A stretch of 64,000 bases of DNA from an uncultured Clostridia bacterium (GCA_944337235.1 CALVLK010000001.1:185074-249073); one strand, 5' to 3'. Numbered from the stretch's first letter, positions 44,641-53,784 are shown. The notes: generated from the sequence alone by a model not told the origin. Numbers and translations are program-made.

Positions 44641-44967
44641 TTATTCGTATTGTGAGAAATCTCTGCGATCTGGGCGGGGCTGCGGCTGCGGGGCGCATTC
44701 CACCCATTTTCCCTTCTTCTTCCCTTGGCGCGGAAGCGTTCCATGCAACTCTACCATGATCACGTCCACGCCGATCTTGTTGATATCCTTCAGGTCGATG
44801 AAAATATCGGCCTTTCCAAAGCGGAACCCGCGCCCGCCGGGCGCAACGATCCCGAGCACCTTGCCTTCGGGATAGGTAAATACGATATCGCATATCCTTC
44901 CCAGCCGCTTTCCGTCGCAGATGTTCACGACTTCCTTTTGTCTCAATTCCTGATAACTCGTTTCCAC
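44641..44967 (-). CDS. PRC-barrel protein, YlmC/YmxH sporulation family
   Basis: 108 residues. The PRC-barrel core (LRQKEVVNICDGKRLGRICDIVF, VLGIVAP, IKKIGVDVIMV-like strand) matches YlmC/YmxH proteins. These are common in spore-formers, usually next to sigG, and have no defined role. Here it stands 24 kb from sigE. It has an added basic Gln/Pro-rich tail. The start is GTG at 44967 with a weak AGGAT site. Confidence 0.88.
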   Translation of the reverse strand: METSYQELRQKEVVNICDGKRLGRICDIVFTYPEGKVLGIVAPGGRGFRFGKADIFIDLKDINKIGVDVIMVELHGTLPRQGKKKGKWVECAPQPQPRPDRRDFSQYE

Positions 44968-45023
44968 ATTCTATCCTATGACAAAATGCCGCGGGATATG
45001 ACGAATTTTTATGATCTCTGTCG

Positions 45024-45052
45024 AAAAAGCGGACCGACGCCGTCGGTCCGCT
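45024..45052 (-). terminator. Intrinsic terminator of the AKR/ECF-S/DUF1893 operon
   Basis: A 12-bp perfect stem AGCGGACCGACG / CGTCGGTCCGCT; on the minus strand it is followed by TTTTTCG. Confidence 0.85.
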
Positions 45053-45070
45053 CTCCTTCCTATTTTCTTT

Positions 45071-45493
45071 CTATGCCCGCTCCGCCTGCATGCGGCTGAC
45101 CTTTTCGCACAAGAGGCGATATCCCTCTTCTGCATCCTCTGTATTCAGAACGGTCTCCTCCATCGGGCAGAGCCCCGTTCCGCTGCGATTGATGATGTTC
45201 TTTGTGAGCGATTCGCACGAGACGGGGATCCCGTGCGCCGCAAGATAACGCTGTGCTTCCTCAGAAAGCGTTTTCGCATAGACCTCGGCGACGCCCGCCT
45301 TGACAAACAGCATGGCAGCCGCCTTGCCGACGACAAGGTCGGCGACGGCGCTTCCGCGCACATCTGTCCCCTCGCGCAACAGGCTCAGCATGGGCATGAT
45401 CCCGCGATCATCCCGCGTCAACACCTTTCCGCCGCGGCAAATCGCAATCGAATGCCCTTCCAGCGCGGCGATGGCGCGCGCAAGATCAGTCAT
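45071..45493 (-). CDS. DUF1893 family protein
   Basis: 140 residues: DLARAIAALEGHSIAICRGGKVLTRDDRGIMPML, then VVGKAAAMLFVKAGVAEVYAKTLSE and NRSGTGLCPMEETVL. These blocks belong to DUF1893, a small deaminase-like-fold family of unknown function. It is the last gene of a four-gene unit behind MerR and overlaps the ECF-S gene by 8 bases. Confidence 0.85.
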   Translation of the reverse strand: MTDLARAIAALEGHSIAICRGGKVLTRDDRGIMPMLSLLREGTDVRGSAVADLVVGKAAAMLFVKAGVAEVYAKTLSEEAQRYLAAHGIPVSCESLTKNIINRSGTGLCPMEETVLNTEDAEEGYRLLCEKVSRMQAERA

Positions 45494-46070
45494 GCCCGTT
45501 TTCCCGCCGCGTCAGCAGCCGAAGCCCCATGACAAGGAAGGGAACGAGGACTGCCTGCAGGACAAGGCCCAGCAGGCCCGCCTGGATCTGCGACCACACG
45601 AGCGCGGGCGACAGCGCCGAAACGGAGGAGAAGATCGCCGCAAGCAGCAGGAAGAATGCTCTGCCGCTCACCTGCGCCAAAAGCACCGCAGGGAATGCCA
45701 TCCAGCCGTTTTCATAGATGCGCCTGCCGAACAGCCCCGCCACGAGCGCAAATACGGCAAGCTCTGCCATCATAAAGGGCAGGCGGCAGAGCGCCGGCAT
45801 CGGCTCTCCCCACGCCGAAGTGATCAAAAAGCTTACAAGCGGCGATACGATCCCCACGCCAAGCCCCCACTTCCAGCCAAGAAGGCAGCCGCCGAGCAGC
45901 ACAGGCAGATACATAGGCAGCCAAGCAACGCCGCCGCTCTGCCCCAGGGCGAGATGCACCAGCTGCGGCAGCAGCACCGCAAGCGCCACGACGGCGACGG
46001 CAATGCCCGCCTTTACCGTGATCCGAAAGCGGATCCCAACATTTTTTGCAACCAAAACTTGTTCGATCAT
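45486..46070 (-). CDS. ECF transporter substrate-binding (S) component
   Basis: 194 residues with six membrane segments. PMYLPVLLGGCLLGWKWGLGVGIVSPLVSFLI is typical of ECF S-components that bind vitamins or cofactors and use shared EcfAA'T modules encoded elsewhere. The ligand is unknown; adjacent ferredoxin-type reductases hint at a redox cofactor or quinone-like compound (inference). It overlaps the AKR gene by 4 bases and DUF1893 by 8. Confidence 0.85.
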   Translation of the reverse strand: MIEQVLVAKNVGIRFRITVKAGIAVAVVALAVLLPQLVHLALGQSGGVAWLPMYLPVLLGGCLLGWKWGLGVGIVSPLVSFLITSAWGEPMPALCRLPFMMAELAVFALVAGLFGRRIYENGWMAFPAVLLAQVSGRAFFLLLAAIFSSVSALSPALVWSQIQAGLLGLVLQAVLVPFLVMGLRLLTRRENGHD

Positions 46071-47182
46071 TGTCTACTCCTTGTTTGAAAATATTTGCAT
46101 ATCTCCTCTATGCGCGCGCTCTGCGCGACCTTGAAGGGACACCTTCTGTCACAATGTCCGCAATGAAGGCAGGCGTCCGCCTTCACGCTCAGCTTTGTGT
46201 AGTGATCTGCCGCCATATCGTCGCCGGCGAGCGCAAGATCGTAATATTTGTTGACGAGCCCGATGTCGATGCCCGCGGGACAGGGCTGGCAGTGATTGCA
46301 ATATACGCAATGCCCCTCTGCCGAACGGGGCGTAAACCGGCCAATCGCCGAATAATCCAGCTCCTCGCGCGAGGCGGTAAGATAGTGCGAAAGCGCATGC
46401 CAATCCTGCAAATTGCGCACGCCGGGCACCACCGTGAGCACGGCGGGGCGGTCAAGGCAGTAACGGATGCACTGCTCGCGCGTGAGCGCACAGCCGAAGG
46501 GAGAGGTCGCAGCGTCGAGCAGCTGGCCGCCGTGAAAGGGCTTCATGACCGAGATGCCGACGCCCATCGCCTCGCAGCGGCGGAAGAGCGCCGCGCGCTC
46601 CCCTGCCGTGCCGATGCCGAGATCATCCCCCTGCTCCATATCGTAGGCGGGGTTGATGGAGAACATCATAAGATCGACGGGCACGCTGTCGAGAATGCGG
46701 TTGGCGACGGAGGGTGTGTGCGAAGAGAACCCGATATGGCGCACGATCCCCTTCTCCCTGAGCGAGAGCACATAGTCGAGGATACCCTTCTTTTTGATCT
46801 CCTCAAAGTCGTTCTCCTCGTCGACGCAGTGCAAAAACCCGAAATCGACATAGTCCGTGTTCAGGCAGGACATCTCCCATGCAAAGGTGTGCCTGATCTC
46901 ATCGAGATTGCGCGACCAGCCGTACTCGCCCGATTTTGTGTACACGGCGCCAAAGTGCAGCTGAAAGAACACCTGCTCCCTGCGCCCCGCGATCGCCCTG
47001 CCGAACGGCTCGTAGACGCGCGAACCGCCCGCACACAGGTCGAAAAAGTTGACGCCCGCGTCGAGCGCGGCACAGATCGTACGCTCGATCTCGTCGGGAG
47101 ACGCCGCATGCAGCCCGCCCGTGCCGACGCCGAGCACGCCGATCCGCTCGCTCCCCTTGGGCAGCTTTCTGTATTCCATCAT
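46067..47182 (-). CDS. Aldo/keto reductase-ferredoxin fusion with degenerate active site
   Basis: 371 residues: an AKR barrel (~1-270) followed by two cysteine clusters, CVYCNHCQPCP and CLHCGHCDRRCP, for 4Fe-4S centres. The AKR tetrad is eroded. The Asp remains (FFDLCAGGS), but the Tyr four residues on is replaced, and the strand that should hold Lys reads VFFQLHFG; the His (FLHCVD) remains. A dehydrogenase role may be lost or altered. It pairs with the intact homologue just upstream (ATGA overlap), suggesting a hetero-oligomer. Confidence 0.87.
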   Translation of the reverse strand: MMEYRKLPKGSERIGVLGVGTGGLHAASPDEIERTICAALDAGVNFFDLCAGGSRVYEPFGRAIAGRREQVFFQLHFGAVYTKSGEYGWSRNLDEIRHTFAWEMSCLNTDYVDFGFLHCVDEENDFEEIKKKGILDYVLSLREKGIVRHIGFSSHTPSVANRILDSVPVDLMMFSINPAYDMEQGDDLGIGTAGERAALFRRCEAMGVGISVMKPFHGGQLLDAATSPFGCALTREQCIRYCLDRPAVLTVVPGVRNLQDWHALSHYLTASREELDYSAIGRFTPRSAEGHCVYCNHCQPCPAGIDIGLVNKYYDLALAGDDMAADHYTKLSVKADACLHCGHCDRRCPFKVAQSARIEEICKYFQTRSRQ

Positions 47183-48297
47183 GCCTTTTCAAACTCCTTT
47201 GCAACGTCCTTCAACAGGGCGCGGATGGGCAGGTGCTGCGGGCAGCTCTTTTCGCATCTGCCGCAGCCGATGCAGTCGGAGGCCTTCCCGCCCCGCTTGG
47301 TATATACCTCTCTGTAATAATAGTCCGCGTTCCAGTCGTGATAGATGTTCTTTGCATTCAGACAGGAGAAGAGATCGGGAATGGAGATGTGCCTGGGGCA
47401 GCCGTCCGTACAATACCGGCATGCCGTGCAGGGGATCATGTGCATGCCGCGGAACACCGCGCACACCTGTTCGATCGCCGCCCGTTCCCGCTCGTCCAGC
47501 GGGCGGAACTCCTTCATGTACGAGAGATTGTCCTGCATCTGCTGCATATCGCTCATGCCCGAAAGAACCATCATGATCCCCTCGAAACTTGCGGCAAAGC
47601 GGATGGCATAGCTTGCGTTGCTGCCGCCGCCCAGCGCATCAAAGATGTTCTGCGCCTCCTCGGGCAGGCGGACAAGCGTGCCGCCCTTGACAGGCTCCAT
47701 GACGATGACGGGCTTGTTGTGCCTGCGGCATACCTCGTAGCACCGCCGCGACTGCACCGCGGGATCCTCAAAATCCACATAGTTCAGCTGGATCTGCACG
47801 ACCTCGATCTGCGGGTACTCCGTCAGAATCTCTTCGAGCACCTCCGCCTTGTCGTGGAAGGAGATGCCGAAATGCCTGATCTTGCCCTCGTCGCGCAGCG
47901 CAAGCGCCTGTTCATAGGCGCGGCAGCGCTTGAAGTTTTCAAAGATCTCCTTGCTCTGCGCATGCATGAGGTAGAAATCGAAATAATCCACCCCGCACCA
48001 TGCGAGCTGTTTTTCAAAGAAGGGGCGCACATCCTCCGCCGAATGAAAATATCCGTTCGTCAGTTTATCCGTCAGGACAAAGCGATCGCGCGGGTAGCGC
48101 CTGACCAGGCATTCGCGCAGCGCAAGTTCGCTCTTGCCCTGCAGATAGCCGTGCGCCGTATCGAAGTAGTTGAACCCATCCGCCAAAAAGGCGTCGACCA
48201 TTCGGCAGAATTCGTCGGTGTCGACCTCTCCCCCCTTCATGGGAAGACGCATGCAGCCGAACCCGAAATTCTTTTTTACATTAAAATACTGCTCCAT
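47179..48297 (-). CDS. Aldo/keto reductase with C-terminal 4Fe-4S ferredoxin domain
   Basis: 372 residues. The barrel (~1-290) has a complete AKR tetrad: Asp and Tyr in YFDTAHGY, Lys in LTDKL, His in LMHAQ. The C-terminus carries CTACRYCTDGCP and CIGCGRCEKSCP. Such fusions are common in gut Clostridia and probably couple a carbonyl/alcohol to ferredoxin. The start at 48297 has a GGAGG site; the MerR gene lies 42 bases upstream in the same operon. Confidence 0.9.
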   Translation of the reverse strand: MEQYFNVKKNFGFGCMRLPMKGGEVDTDEFCRMVDAFLADGFNYFDTAHGYLQGKSELALRECLVRRYPRDRFVLTDKLTNGYFHSAEDVRPFFEKQLAWCGVDYFDFYLMHAQSKEIFENFKRCRAYEQALALRDEGKIRHFGISFHDKAEVLEEILTEYPQIEVVQIQLNYVDFEDPAVQSRRCYEVCRRHNKPVIVMEPVKGGTLVRLPEEAQNIFDALGGGSNASYAIRFAASFEGIMMVLSGMSDMQQMQDNLSYMKEFRPLDERERAAIEQVCAVFRGMHMIPCTACRYCTDGCPRHISIPDLFSCLNAKNIYHDWNADYYYREVYTKRGGKASDCIGCGRCEKSCPQHLPIRALLKDVAKEFEKA

Positions 48298-48339
48298 AAA
48301 ACCTCCGTCTTGGCGCGCGATCGACGCGCCCACCCGCCG

Positions 48340-48666
48340 TTACGGCGCTTTTTTCCCCTGCGAACGCTGATAGATGAGATAGTCGATCTTGTCGAGCGTT
48401 CGCTGAAGTTCGTGCACGCGTTGCAAGAGCTCCTCCCTCAGACGCCGCAGCATGGCGATCTGCTCGGACGAGGAATGCTCGGCGGCCAGAAAACGCGCGA
48501 TCGCGGCGCAATCCCAGCCCGCCTTTTTCAACAGCGCAATACAGCTCAGCCGATCGATGTCGGCGTCGGTGAGCTCCTCTTCGGCGGAGATCAGACCGCA
48601 CGTGCGGTAGTGCCCGATCTCCTCCTTGGAAAAATTGCATCTGGTTGCGATCTCCTGCAGCTTCAT
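48340..48666 (-). CDS. MerR family transcriptional regulator
   Basis: 108 residues: a winged-helix MerR DNA-binding domain (MKLQEIATRCNFSKEEIGHYRTCGLISAEEELTD-type arrangement, 1-70) and a short coiled-coil dimer helix (~80-105) with no obvious metal or drug domain. It lies directly before the AKR-AKR-ECF-S-DUF1893 genes and probably controls them. A 9-base inverted repeat covers its own transcription start. Confidence 0.88.
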   Translation of the reverse strand: MKLQEIATRCNFSKEEIGHYRTCGLISAEEELTDADIDRLSCIALLKKAGWDCAAIARFLAAEHSSSEQIAMLRRLREELLQRVHELQRTLDKIDYLIYQRSQGKKAP

Positions 48667-48691
48667 GGCCCCTCCTCTGCAACAAATTACA

Positions 48692-48753
48692 AGGCGTAAA
48701 CGGCACTGCACCATTTACGCCTCTATTATAACAGAAGAATGATATTATGTAAA
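48692..48753 (-). promoter_or_regulatory. MerR operon promoter with inverted-repeat operator
   Basis: Minus strand: TTTACA (48748-48753), 17-base spacer, TATAAT (48725-48730). The predicted start (~48718) falls inside the perfect inverted repeat AGGCGTAAA - 13 bases - TTTACGCCT (48692-48722). The position suits repression; MerR activators usually bind an 19-20-base spacer instead. Confidence 0.7.
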
Positions 48754-48764
48754 ATACTTGTTCT

Positions 48765-49655
48765 CTATGATGCATCATGCCCGATGAGCATGCCGATCTC
48801 GTGAATAAACGCGTTCACCGCGCGCGAAACGGGCTGATATTTCTTCCAGACGAGATAGGGCGTCTGCCGCACCTCGGGAAAGAAGGGGCGGAAGCAGAGT
48901 TCCTCGTTGCGGTAATTTGTCATCGTCCCCTCGATGGTGAAGACATATCCCCTGTTCTGCAGGGCAAACAGCGCGGCGTTGTTGATGAGGTTGAAGGTGG
49001 CAATGACGTTCAGCTTATCGTATTTTTCGCCCAGTGCGTTGCGATAGAAGCGCTGCACCCCCTCCCGCTTGTTTGCGATCACGGGAAGCCCCATCAGGTC
49101 GTCGATGGTGACATATTCCTTCCCGGCAAGGGGAGAGGAAGCGTTCATGAGGATGCCGCAGCGATCCTCATAGGGGAGGCGCATAAACTCATACTTGTCG
49201 ATGTCGCCCGGCTCGATGAGAATGGCAACGTCGATGAGCCCCCTGTCCAGCCGCTCGCGGATATGATCGGCGATGTCCGAATAGATATCGAACGTCACGC
49301 CCGGGTAGCGGGCGCGAAAGCGGGCGACCGCCTCGGGCAGGAGCTTGACCACGCTCGCCTCGGCCGTGCCGATGCTGATGACGCCGCCGTAATTTTCCGT
49401 CTGGCGGCAAAATTCCGACTCGATCTTATTTTCCAGCTCGAGCATCTCCTCTGCGCGGCGGCGCAGCAGGATCCCGTCCTCCGTGAGCGTGATCTTGCGC
49501 TTTCCGCGCAAAAAGAGCTTGGTGCCCAGCTCCTCTTCGAGCTCGGCAAGCTGACGCGAGAGCGTGGGCTGGGTGATAAAGAGCGCTTCCGCCGCCCGTG
49601 AAATGTTCTCCTCCCGCGCAACGGTAAGAAAATATCGCAAAACACGCAATTCCAT
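48765..49655 (-). CDS. LysR family transcriptional regulator
   Basis: About 296 residues: N-terminal winged helix (MELRVLRYFLTVAREENISRAAEALFITQPTLSRQ) and a periplasmic-binding-like effector domain (~90-295). It is closest to the CynR/YtlI-style group by eye, effector unknown. The ATG at 49655 has a GAGGG site; an in-frame TTG lies three codons upstream. It stands alone with its own promoter, and the target is not evident. Confidence 0.9.
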   Translation of the reverse strand: MELRVLRYFLTVAREENISRAAEALFITQPTLSRQLAELEEELGTKLFLRGKRKITLTEDGILLRRRAEEMLELENKIESEFCRQTENYGGVISIGTAEASVVKLLPEAVARFRARYPGVTFDIYSDIADHIRERLDRGLIDVAILIEPGDIDKYEFMRLPYEDRCGILMNASSPLAGKEYVTIDDLMGLPVIANKREGVQRFYRNALGEKYDKLNVIATFNLINNAALFALQNRGYVFTIEGTMTNYRNEELCFRPFFPEVRQTPYLVWKKYQPVSRAVNAFIHEIGMLIGHDAS

Positions 49656-49676
49656 ACTTGACAACCCTCGTGCAAC

Positions 49677-49705
49677 ATGATATCATATCTCGGAAGAAAT
49701 GTCAA
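49677..49705 (-). promoter_or_regulatory. SigA-type promoter of the LysR gene
   Basis: Minus strand: TTGACA (49700-49705), 17-base spacer, TATCAT (49677-49682). Confidence 0.72.
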
Positions 49706-49864
49706 TCTGTGTTTTTGCGTTTGACGCGGAAGGCGCTTGCCCGTTCATAAAATTTCACATCCCGGTCATGTATTTTTTTCCATATGAAACCGCATAATCA
49801 CAGAAAAAGTCTATCATATATGCAGAAATTGCCGATATGAAAAAGGGAAAAGGAGTCAGAAATC

Positions 49865-51268
49865 ATGAAACATAAACTTGCTGTTATTTCTGTTGCTGCG
49901 ATGATCGCCTGCTCTGCGGCGCTTACGGGCTGCACGTCGGCGATCGGCATCTCATCGATCGAAAAGACGGCGTCGGAGGGGCTGGAGGACACCTATACCA
50001 TCTATTATACGGACGGCTCCACAAGCAACTTCACCGTCACGAACGGTGCAGACGGCGAGACGAGCGAGATCAACGTAGACGACCTGTACGAGGAATACAA
50101 AGAGGTCTACGGCGACATCACCTACGATGAATTTCTGGAACACTACCTCGGCGACGCAAGCGAAAATGCCGCCGAGGCGAGCGTCATCCAATCCTGCCTT
50201 TTGTCGAGCGTAAAGATATACGCCGAATTTACCGAGCGCATCAGCATCGGCTTTGGCGGCTTCGGCGGCACGACAACGGCGCTTGTGCGCAGCACGGGCG
50301 CGGGCGTCATCTATGAGATCGGCGATGAAGACAGCTATATTATCACCAACTATCATGTCATCTACGACGAGGACGCAATCGAACCCGAATCGTCCGAGAT
50401 CCATTGTTACCTCTACGGCAGCGAGGGCGAGCCGACGGAGCAGATGGGCGTGGGCGGTTCGATGTACTATGACTACGGCGACTATGCCCTCACCTGCGAA
50501 CTGGTGGGCGGCAGCGCGACCTATGACCTCGCTTTGCTCAGAGTGAATACGGCAGATCTTCTGGCGATCAACGAGGATGCACAGGCCATCACGTTTGCCG
50601 ATCACTACAGCGTGGGCGAGACCGCGATCGCGATCGGCAACCCCAACGGCGACGGGATCAGTGTGACCAAGGGCATCGTCAGCGTCGACAACGAATACAT
50701 CACCCTCTCGGTGGACGGCACGGCGCGGCAATACCGCTCCATCCGCATCGATACCCCCCTTTACAACGGAAATTCGGGCGGCGGCCTCTTCAACGAGGAG
50801 GGCGAGCTCATCGGGATCACGAACGCAGGAAGCGACGAGGATGAGAACATCAACTATGCGATCCCCCTCTCCATCGTGCAGGGCGTGGTTGAAAATATCA
50901 TGTACTATCAGGAATACGGCCTGGGCGGGCTGCGCACGGTCACACTCGGCGTGACCCTGTCCGGCTCCGGATCGAAATATGTGTACGATGCCGCCACGGA
51001 GAGCGGGCAAATCATCGAGACGGTGACCGTCTCCTCTGTCTCCGCAAACAGCATCGCAGAGAAGATCGGACTTGCCGCAGGCGACGTCATCCGCCAGGTC
51101 AAGCTGAACACCAGAACTTACGATCTGACGAGGACGTTCTATCTCAGCGATATGCTGCTGCAGGTGCGTCCCGGCACATCGCTCTCCTTCGTCATCGAAC
51201 GCAACGGCGAACAGATCGAAACAAACATCTACACAATCGCAGAATCCGACCTGACCATCATTTCATAA
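49865..51268 (+). CDS. HtrA/DegP-like trypsin-family serine protease, lipoprotein
   Basis: 467 residues. A lipobox AALTGC (Cys23) indicates an extracytoplasmic lipoprotein. An acidic ~90-residue linker precedes the protease domain with His164 (TNYHVIY), Asp221 (TYDLALL) and Ser304 (GNSGGGLF). A PDZ domain (~360-460: SVSANSIAEKIGLAAGDVIRQV) follows. It likely handles misfolded exported proteins. The start has an AGGAG site nine bases upstream. Confidence 0.92.
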   Translation: MKHKLAVISVAAMIACSAALTGCTSAIGISSIEKTASEGLEDTYTIYYTDGSTSNFTVTNGADGETSEINVDDLYEEYKEVYGDITYDEFLEHYLGDASENAAEASVIQSCLLSSVKIYAEFTERISIGFGGFGGTTTALVRSTGAGVIYEIGDEDSYIITNYHVIYDEDAIEPESSEIHCYLYGSEGEPTEQMGVGGSMYYDYGDYALTCELVGGSATYDLALLRVNTADLLAINEDAQAITFADHYSVGETAIAIGNPNGDGISVTKGIVSVDNEYITLSVDGTARQYRSIRIDTPLYNGNSGGGLFNEEGELIGITNAGSDEDENINYAIPLSIVQGVVENIMYYQEYGLGGLRTVTLGVTLSGSGSKYVYDAATESGQIIETVTVSSVSANSIAEKIGLAAGDVIRQVKLNTRTYDLTRTFYLSDMLLQVRPGTSLSFVIERNGEQIETNIYTIAESDLTIIS

Positions 51269-51302
51269 TCGCCTATCCTTCATGAACATAGCACTCCAGA
51301 GC

Positions 51303-51345
51303 GAGCGCCGTCCGCATACTGCGGGCGGCGCTCACTCTTTTCTTT
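51303..51345. terminator. Intrinsic terminator between htrA-like and spoIVA
   Basis: GAGCGCCGTCCGCA-TAC-TGCGGGCGGCGCTC then ACTCTTTTCTTT on the + strand; a 14-bp stem with one GU pair. Confidence 0.85.
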
Positions 51346-52811
51346 CAGATCAGGATACAGATCAGTCCCGCCTTGCCCTCGTTGGTGATCCGCGTGAGGG
51401 TGCGGCGCATCTTTCTGCGCATGTTTTCGCCCATGGAACGGCTCTTAATGCCAAGCTCCTCGGCGAGCATATCCTGCAGGGTCCTGCCGAACATGTTCGT
51501 CCCCCATGCGGCCTCCGGGTCGCTGACCATCTGTTCCGTGAGCTCCTGTACGAAATTTTCGCACTGTTCGTCGCTGCCGATGGTGGGGTATGCCTCGGCG
51601 CTCAGGTCGACGCGTACGATGTGATAACTCGGGGCATCCGCATGCAGATGCACCCCCGCCCTTCCGCCGCGGCGGACGAGAAGGGGCTCTTTCAGCTTCA
51701 TCTCCGCGCGATCGGGCATGACGATGCCGTAACCCGTCTCCTCCGCCTCATGGAAGGCAGAAGAGAGACGGTCTGCAAGTTTTTTTGCCTCCCGCAGCTG
51801 CGCCATATATCCCATGAGCGAAAAATCGTCGCGGATCTCCGCGCCGCATTGCTCGCTCAACACCTCGTAAAACGCCCCATCCTTTGCCGCAATGGAGAGA
51901 TGTGCCACGCCGCGGGCGGGATCTAAGCTGCGCTCTTCGGGCGGGAGCAGGCGGCTGCTCTCCGCAAAAAGCCCGTCGAACAGGGCGCAATCGCTGAGCT
52001 TGCAGATGGAGGGCGCCACCGCGCGCAGTGCGGAGAGCACCTCGCGGATGAGCGGGCTGTCGGCGTCGAGCACGCGCATCCAGTCGGGCAGATCGATATC
52101 CACCGCAAGGACGGGGAACTCATACAGCGCCCGCGTAAGGACGTGCAGCAGCTCCTCACGCGTCGTATTCTCGATGTCGATGGCGATCACGGGCACGCCG
52201 TAGCGCTTGGAGAGCTGTTCCGTCGTATCCGACGCACGCTCGGGATGCACGCAATTATAGAGGATGATATACGGCTTGCCGATGTCCTTGAGTTCCTGTG
52301 CCGCACGCGCCTCTGCCACTTCATATGCCGCGCGCTGCAGCCCCGTAAACGAACCGTCCGCCGTGACGAGAATGCCGATCGTGGAATGGTCGCGGATCAC
52401 GCGGCGCGTGCCCTCCTCCGCCGCCTCGGCAAAGGGAAGCGGCTGTTCGCTCCACGGCGTGTGCACAAGGCGCGCCTCGCCCTCCTCCTCGAACCCCGAA
52501 GCGCCCTCTACGGGGAAGCCGACGCAGTCCACAAGGCGCACCTTTGCCGTGGCGTCGCCCGCGCGCAGTTCCGCCCCCTCCTCGGGGATAAACTTCGGCT
52601 CGGTGGTCATGACCGTCTTGCCGGACGCCGACTGGGGCAGCTCGTCGCGCATGCGCTGCGCCTTTGCCCCCTGCACGTCGGGCAGCACCACCAGCTCCAT
52701 GAATTTTTTGATGAACGTCGACTTGCCCGTCCGCACGGGTCCGACGACGCCGAGATAAATTTCACCGCCCGTGCGCGCGGCGAACTCCTCATACACGCTG
52801 AAATCATCCAT
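51345..52811 (-). CDS. spoIVA: Stage IV sporulation protein A (SpoIVA)
   Basis: A cytoskeletal ATPase that polymerises on the forespore surface to build the coat basement layer; 488 residues, normal length. The TRAFAC-type Walker A is GPVRTGKST (~24-32), and VRLVDCVGFPVEGA and TIGILVTADGSFTG match the ATPase core. The C-terminal KSRSMGENMRRKMRRTLTRITNEGKAGLICILI is the conserved membrane-targeting end. It is monocistronic, with a candidate SigE promoter. Confidence 0.96.
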   Translation of the reverse strand: MDDFSVYEEFAARTGGEIYLGVVGPVRTGKSTFIKKFMELVVLPDVQGAKAQRMRDELPQSASGKTVMTTEPKFIPEEGAELRAGDATAKVRLVDCVGFPVEGASGFEEEGEARLVHTPWSEQPLPFAEAAEEGTRRVIRDHSTIGILVTADGSFTGLQRAAYEVAEARAAQELKDIGKPYIILYNCVHPERASDTTEQLSKRYGVPVIAIDIENTTREELLHVLTRALYEFPVLAVDIDLPDWMRVLDADSPLIREVLSALRAVAPSICKLSDCALFDGLFAESSRLLPPEERSLDPARGVAHLSIAAKDGAFYEVLSEQCGAEIRDDFSLMGYMAQLREAKKLADRLSSAFHEAEETGYGIVMPDRAEMKLKEPLLVRRGGRAGVHLHADAPSYHIVRVDLSAEAYPTIGSDEQCENFVQELTEQMVSDPEAAWGTNMFGRTLQDMLAEELGIKSRSMGENMRRKMRRTLTRITNEGKAGLICILI

Positions 52812-52846
52812 ACAAAAACGCCTCCGCCGAAATAGCTTGCTGCACT

Positions 52847-52875
52847 ATCCTATGGCGAAGGCGTCAATATTATGC
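52847..52875 (-). promoter_or_regulatory. Candidate SigE-type promoter of spoIVA
   Basis: Minus strand: GCATAAT (52869-52875), 14-base spacer, CATAGGAT (52847-52854). This fits the SigE pattern of an ATA-rich -35 and CATA -10; spoIVA is a SigE gene in Bacillus. Confidence 0.45.
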
Positions 52876-52932
52876 AAAAAAACAGCGATTTCACTGCGGG
52901 AGACACAAATATGCCCGCCCGCATGGCTCCCC

Positions 52933-53775
52933 TCAGGCGTCCGTCTTTTTGTCCTGTCCCGTAAAGTCAGGCAGGATCTGCGACTGCGCCACGATCTCGC
53001 GATAGTACGGATCGTCGGAAAAATCGCGCACACGGGTATATTCCCCGCCCAATGCCTCGATGGCATATTTCAATTCCTGATACTCGAGGTAGTTGATCTC
53101 ATCCCGGTCGATGTATTCGAGCAATACGGGGAGCGCACGCTCGTCGCCGTAGGTCGCAAGATATGCCGCGTGCATGGGCAGCTCGTCGGGAGAGGTGCGG
53201 AACGCCGTCATCAGCGTATCGAACACCCGTTCGTCGCGCTGTTTGCAGCGGGAGAGGATCTCGAGCATATACTGCACTCCCTGCCCCGCCTGGCAGAACG
53301 CAAGCGCGCGCTCCTTTACGGCGTCGGCATTTTCCCTGAGCGCCTCGATCACGCTGTCCTTGATATCCTCGTCGTCGCTTGTGAGAAGCAGGCGGAAATA
53401 GGCGTCGAATGCTTTTTTGCTGCCGCCCGCAAGATGGATGGCAAGCGTTAAAAGCTCCCCGTCCGGGCTGTCGAGCAGCGGCACGAGCGCGTCGGGACAG
53501 TTGCGCGATTCCAGTTCCCGTACGAGGAAATCGGATACGGGAATTCCCTCGCGGAAGTGTGCGAGGAGCATCTCTACAAGTTCGTCGTCATTCATCTTGG
53601 CATAATAACCCTTCGGCGTATCGCCCGCGGCGCGCACAAAGGTGTCGCCGAAGCAGCGGTACAGCTTGGGGATGAGCGAACTCCATTGTTTTTCGGTATA
53701 TTGCCCCGCATGCTCCTCGATATACTGCGCCAGCTTTTCATCGAAGAGCGCGTCAAAATCGATCAGTTTCTTCAT
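52933..53775 (-). CDS. HEAT-repeat-like alpha-helical protein, unknown
   Basis: 280 residues, almost entirely helical, with HEAT-like repeats (SPDGELLTLAIHLAGGSKK, TSDDEDIKDSVIEALRENADAV, YGDERALPVLLEYIDRDE). No enzyme motif. Likely a protein-binding scaffold. It is the last gene of the overlapping DUF624-methyltransferase-hslO-TPR run, nine bases after the TPR gene. Confidence 0.72.
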   Translation of the reverse strand: MKKLIDFDALFDEKLAQYIEEHAGQYTEKQWSSLIPKLYRCFGDTFVRAAGDTPKGYYAKMNDDELVEMLLAHFREGIPVSDFLVRELESRNCPDALVPLLDSPDGELLTLAIHLAGGSKKAFDAYFRLLLTSDDEDIKDSVIEALRENADAVKERALAFCQAGQGVQYMLEILSRCKQRDERVFDTLMTAFRTSPDELPMHAAYLATYGDERALPVLLEYIDRDEINYLEYQELKYAIEALGGEYTRVRDFSDDPYYREIVAQSQILPDFTGQDKKTDA

Positions 53776-53784
53776 GACCCCACC

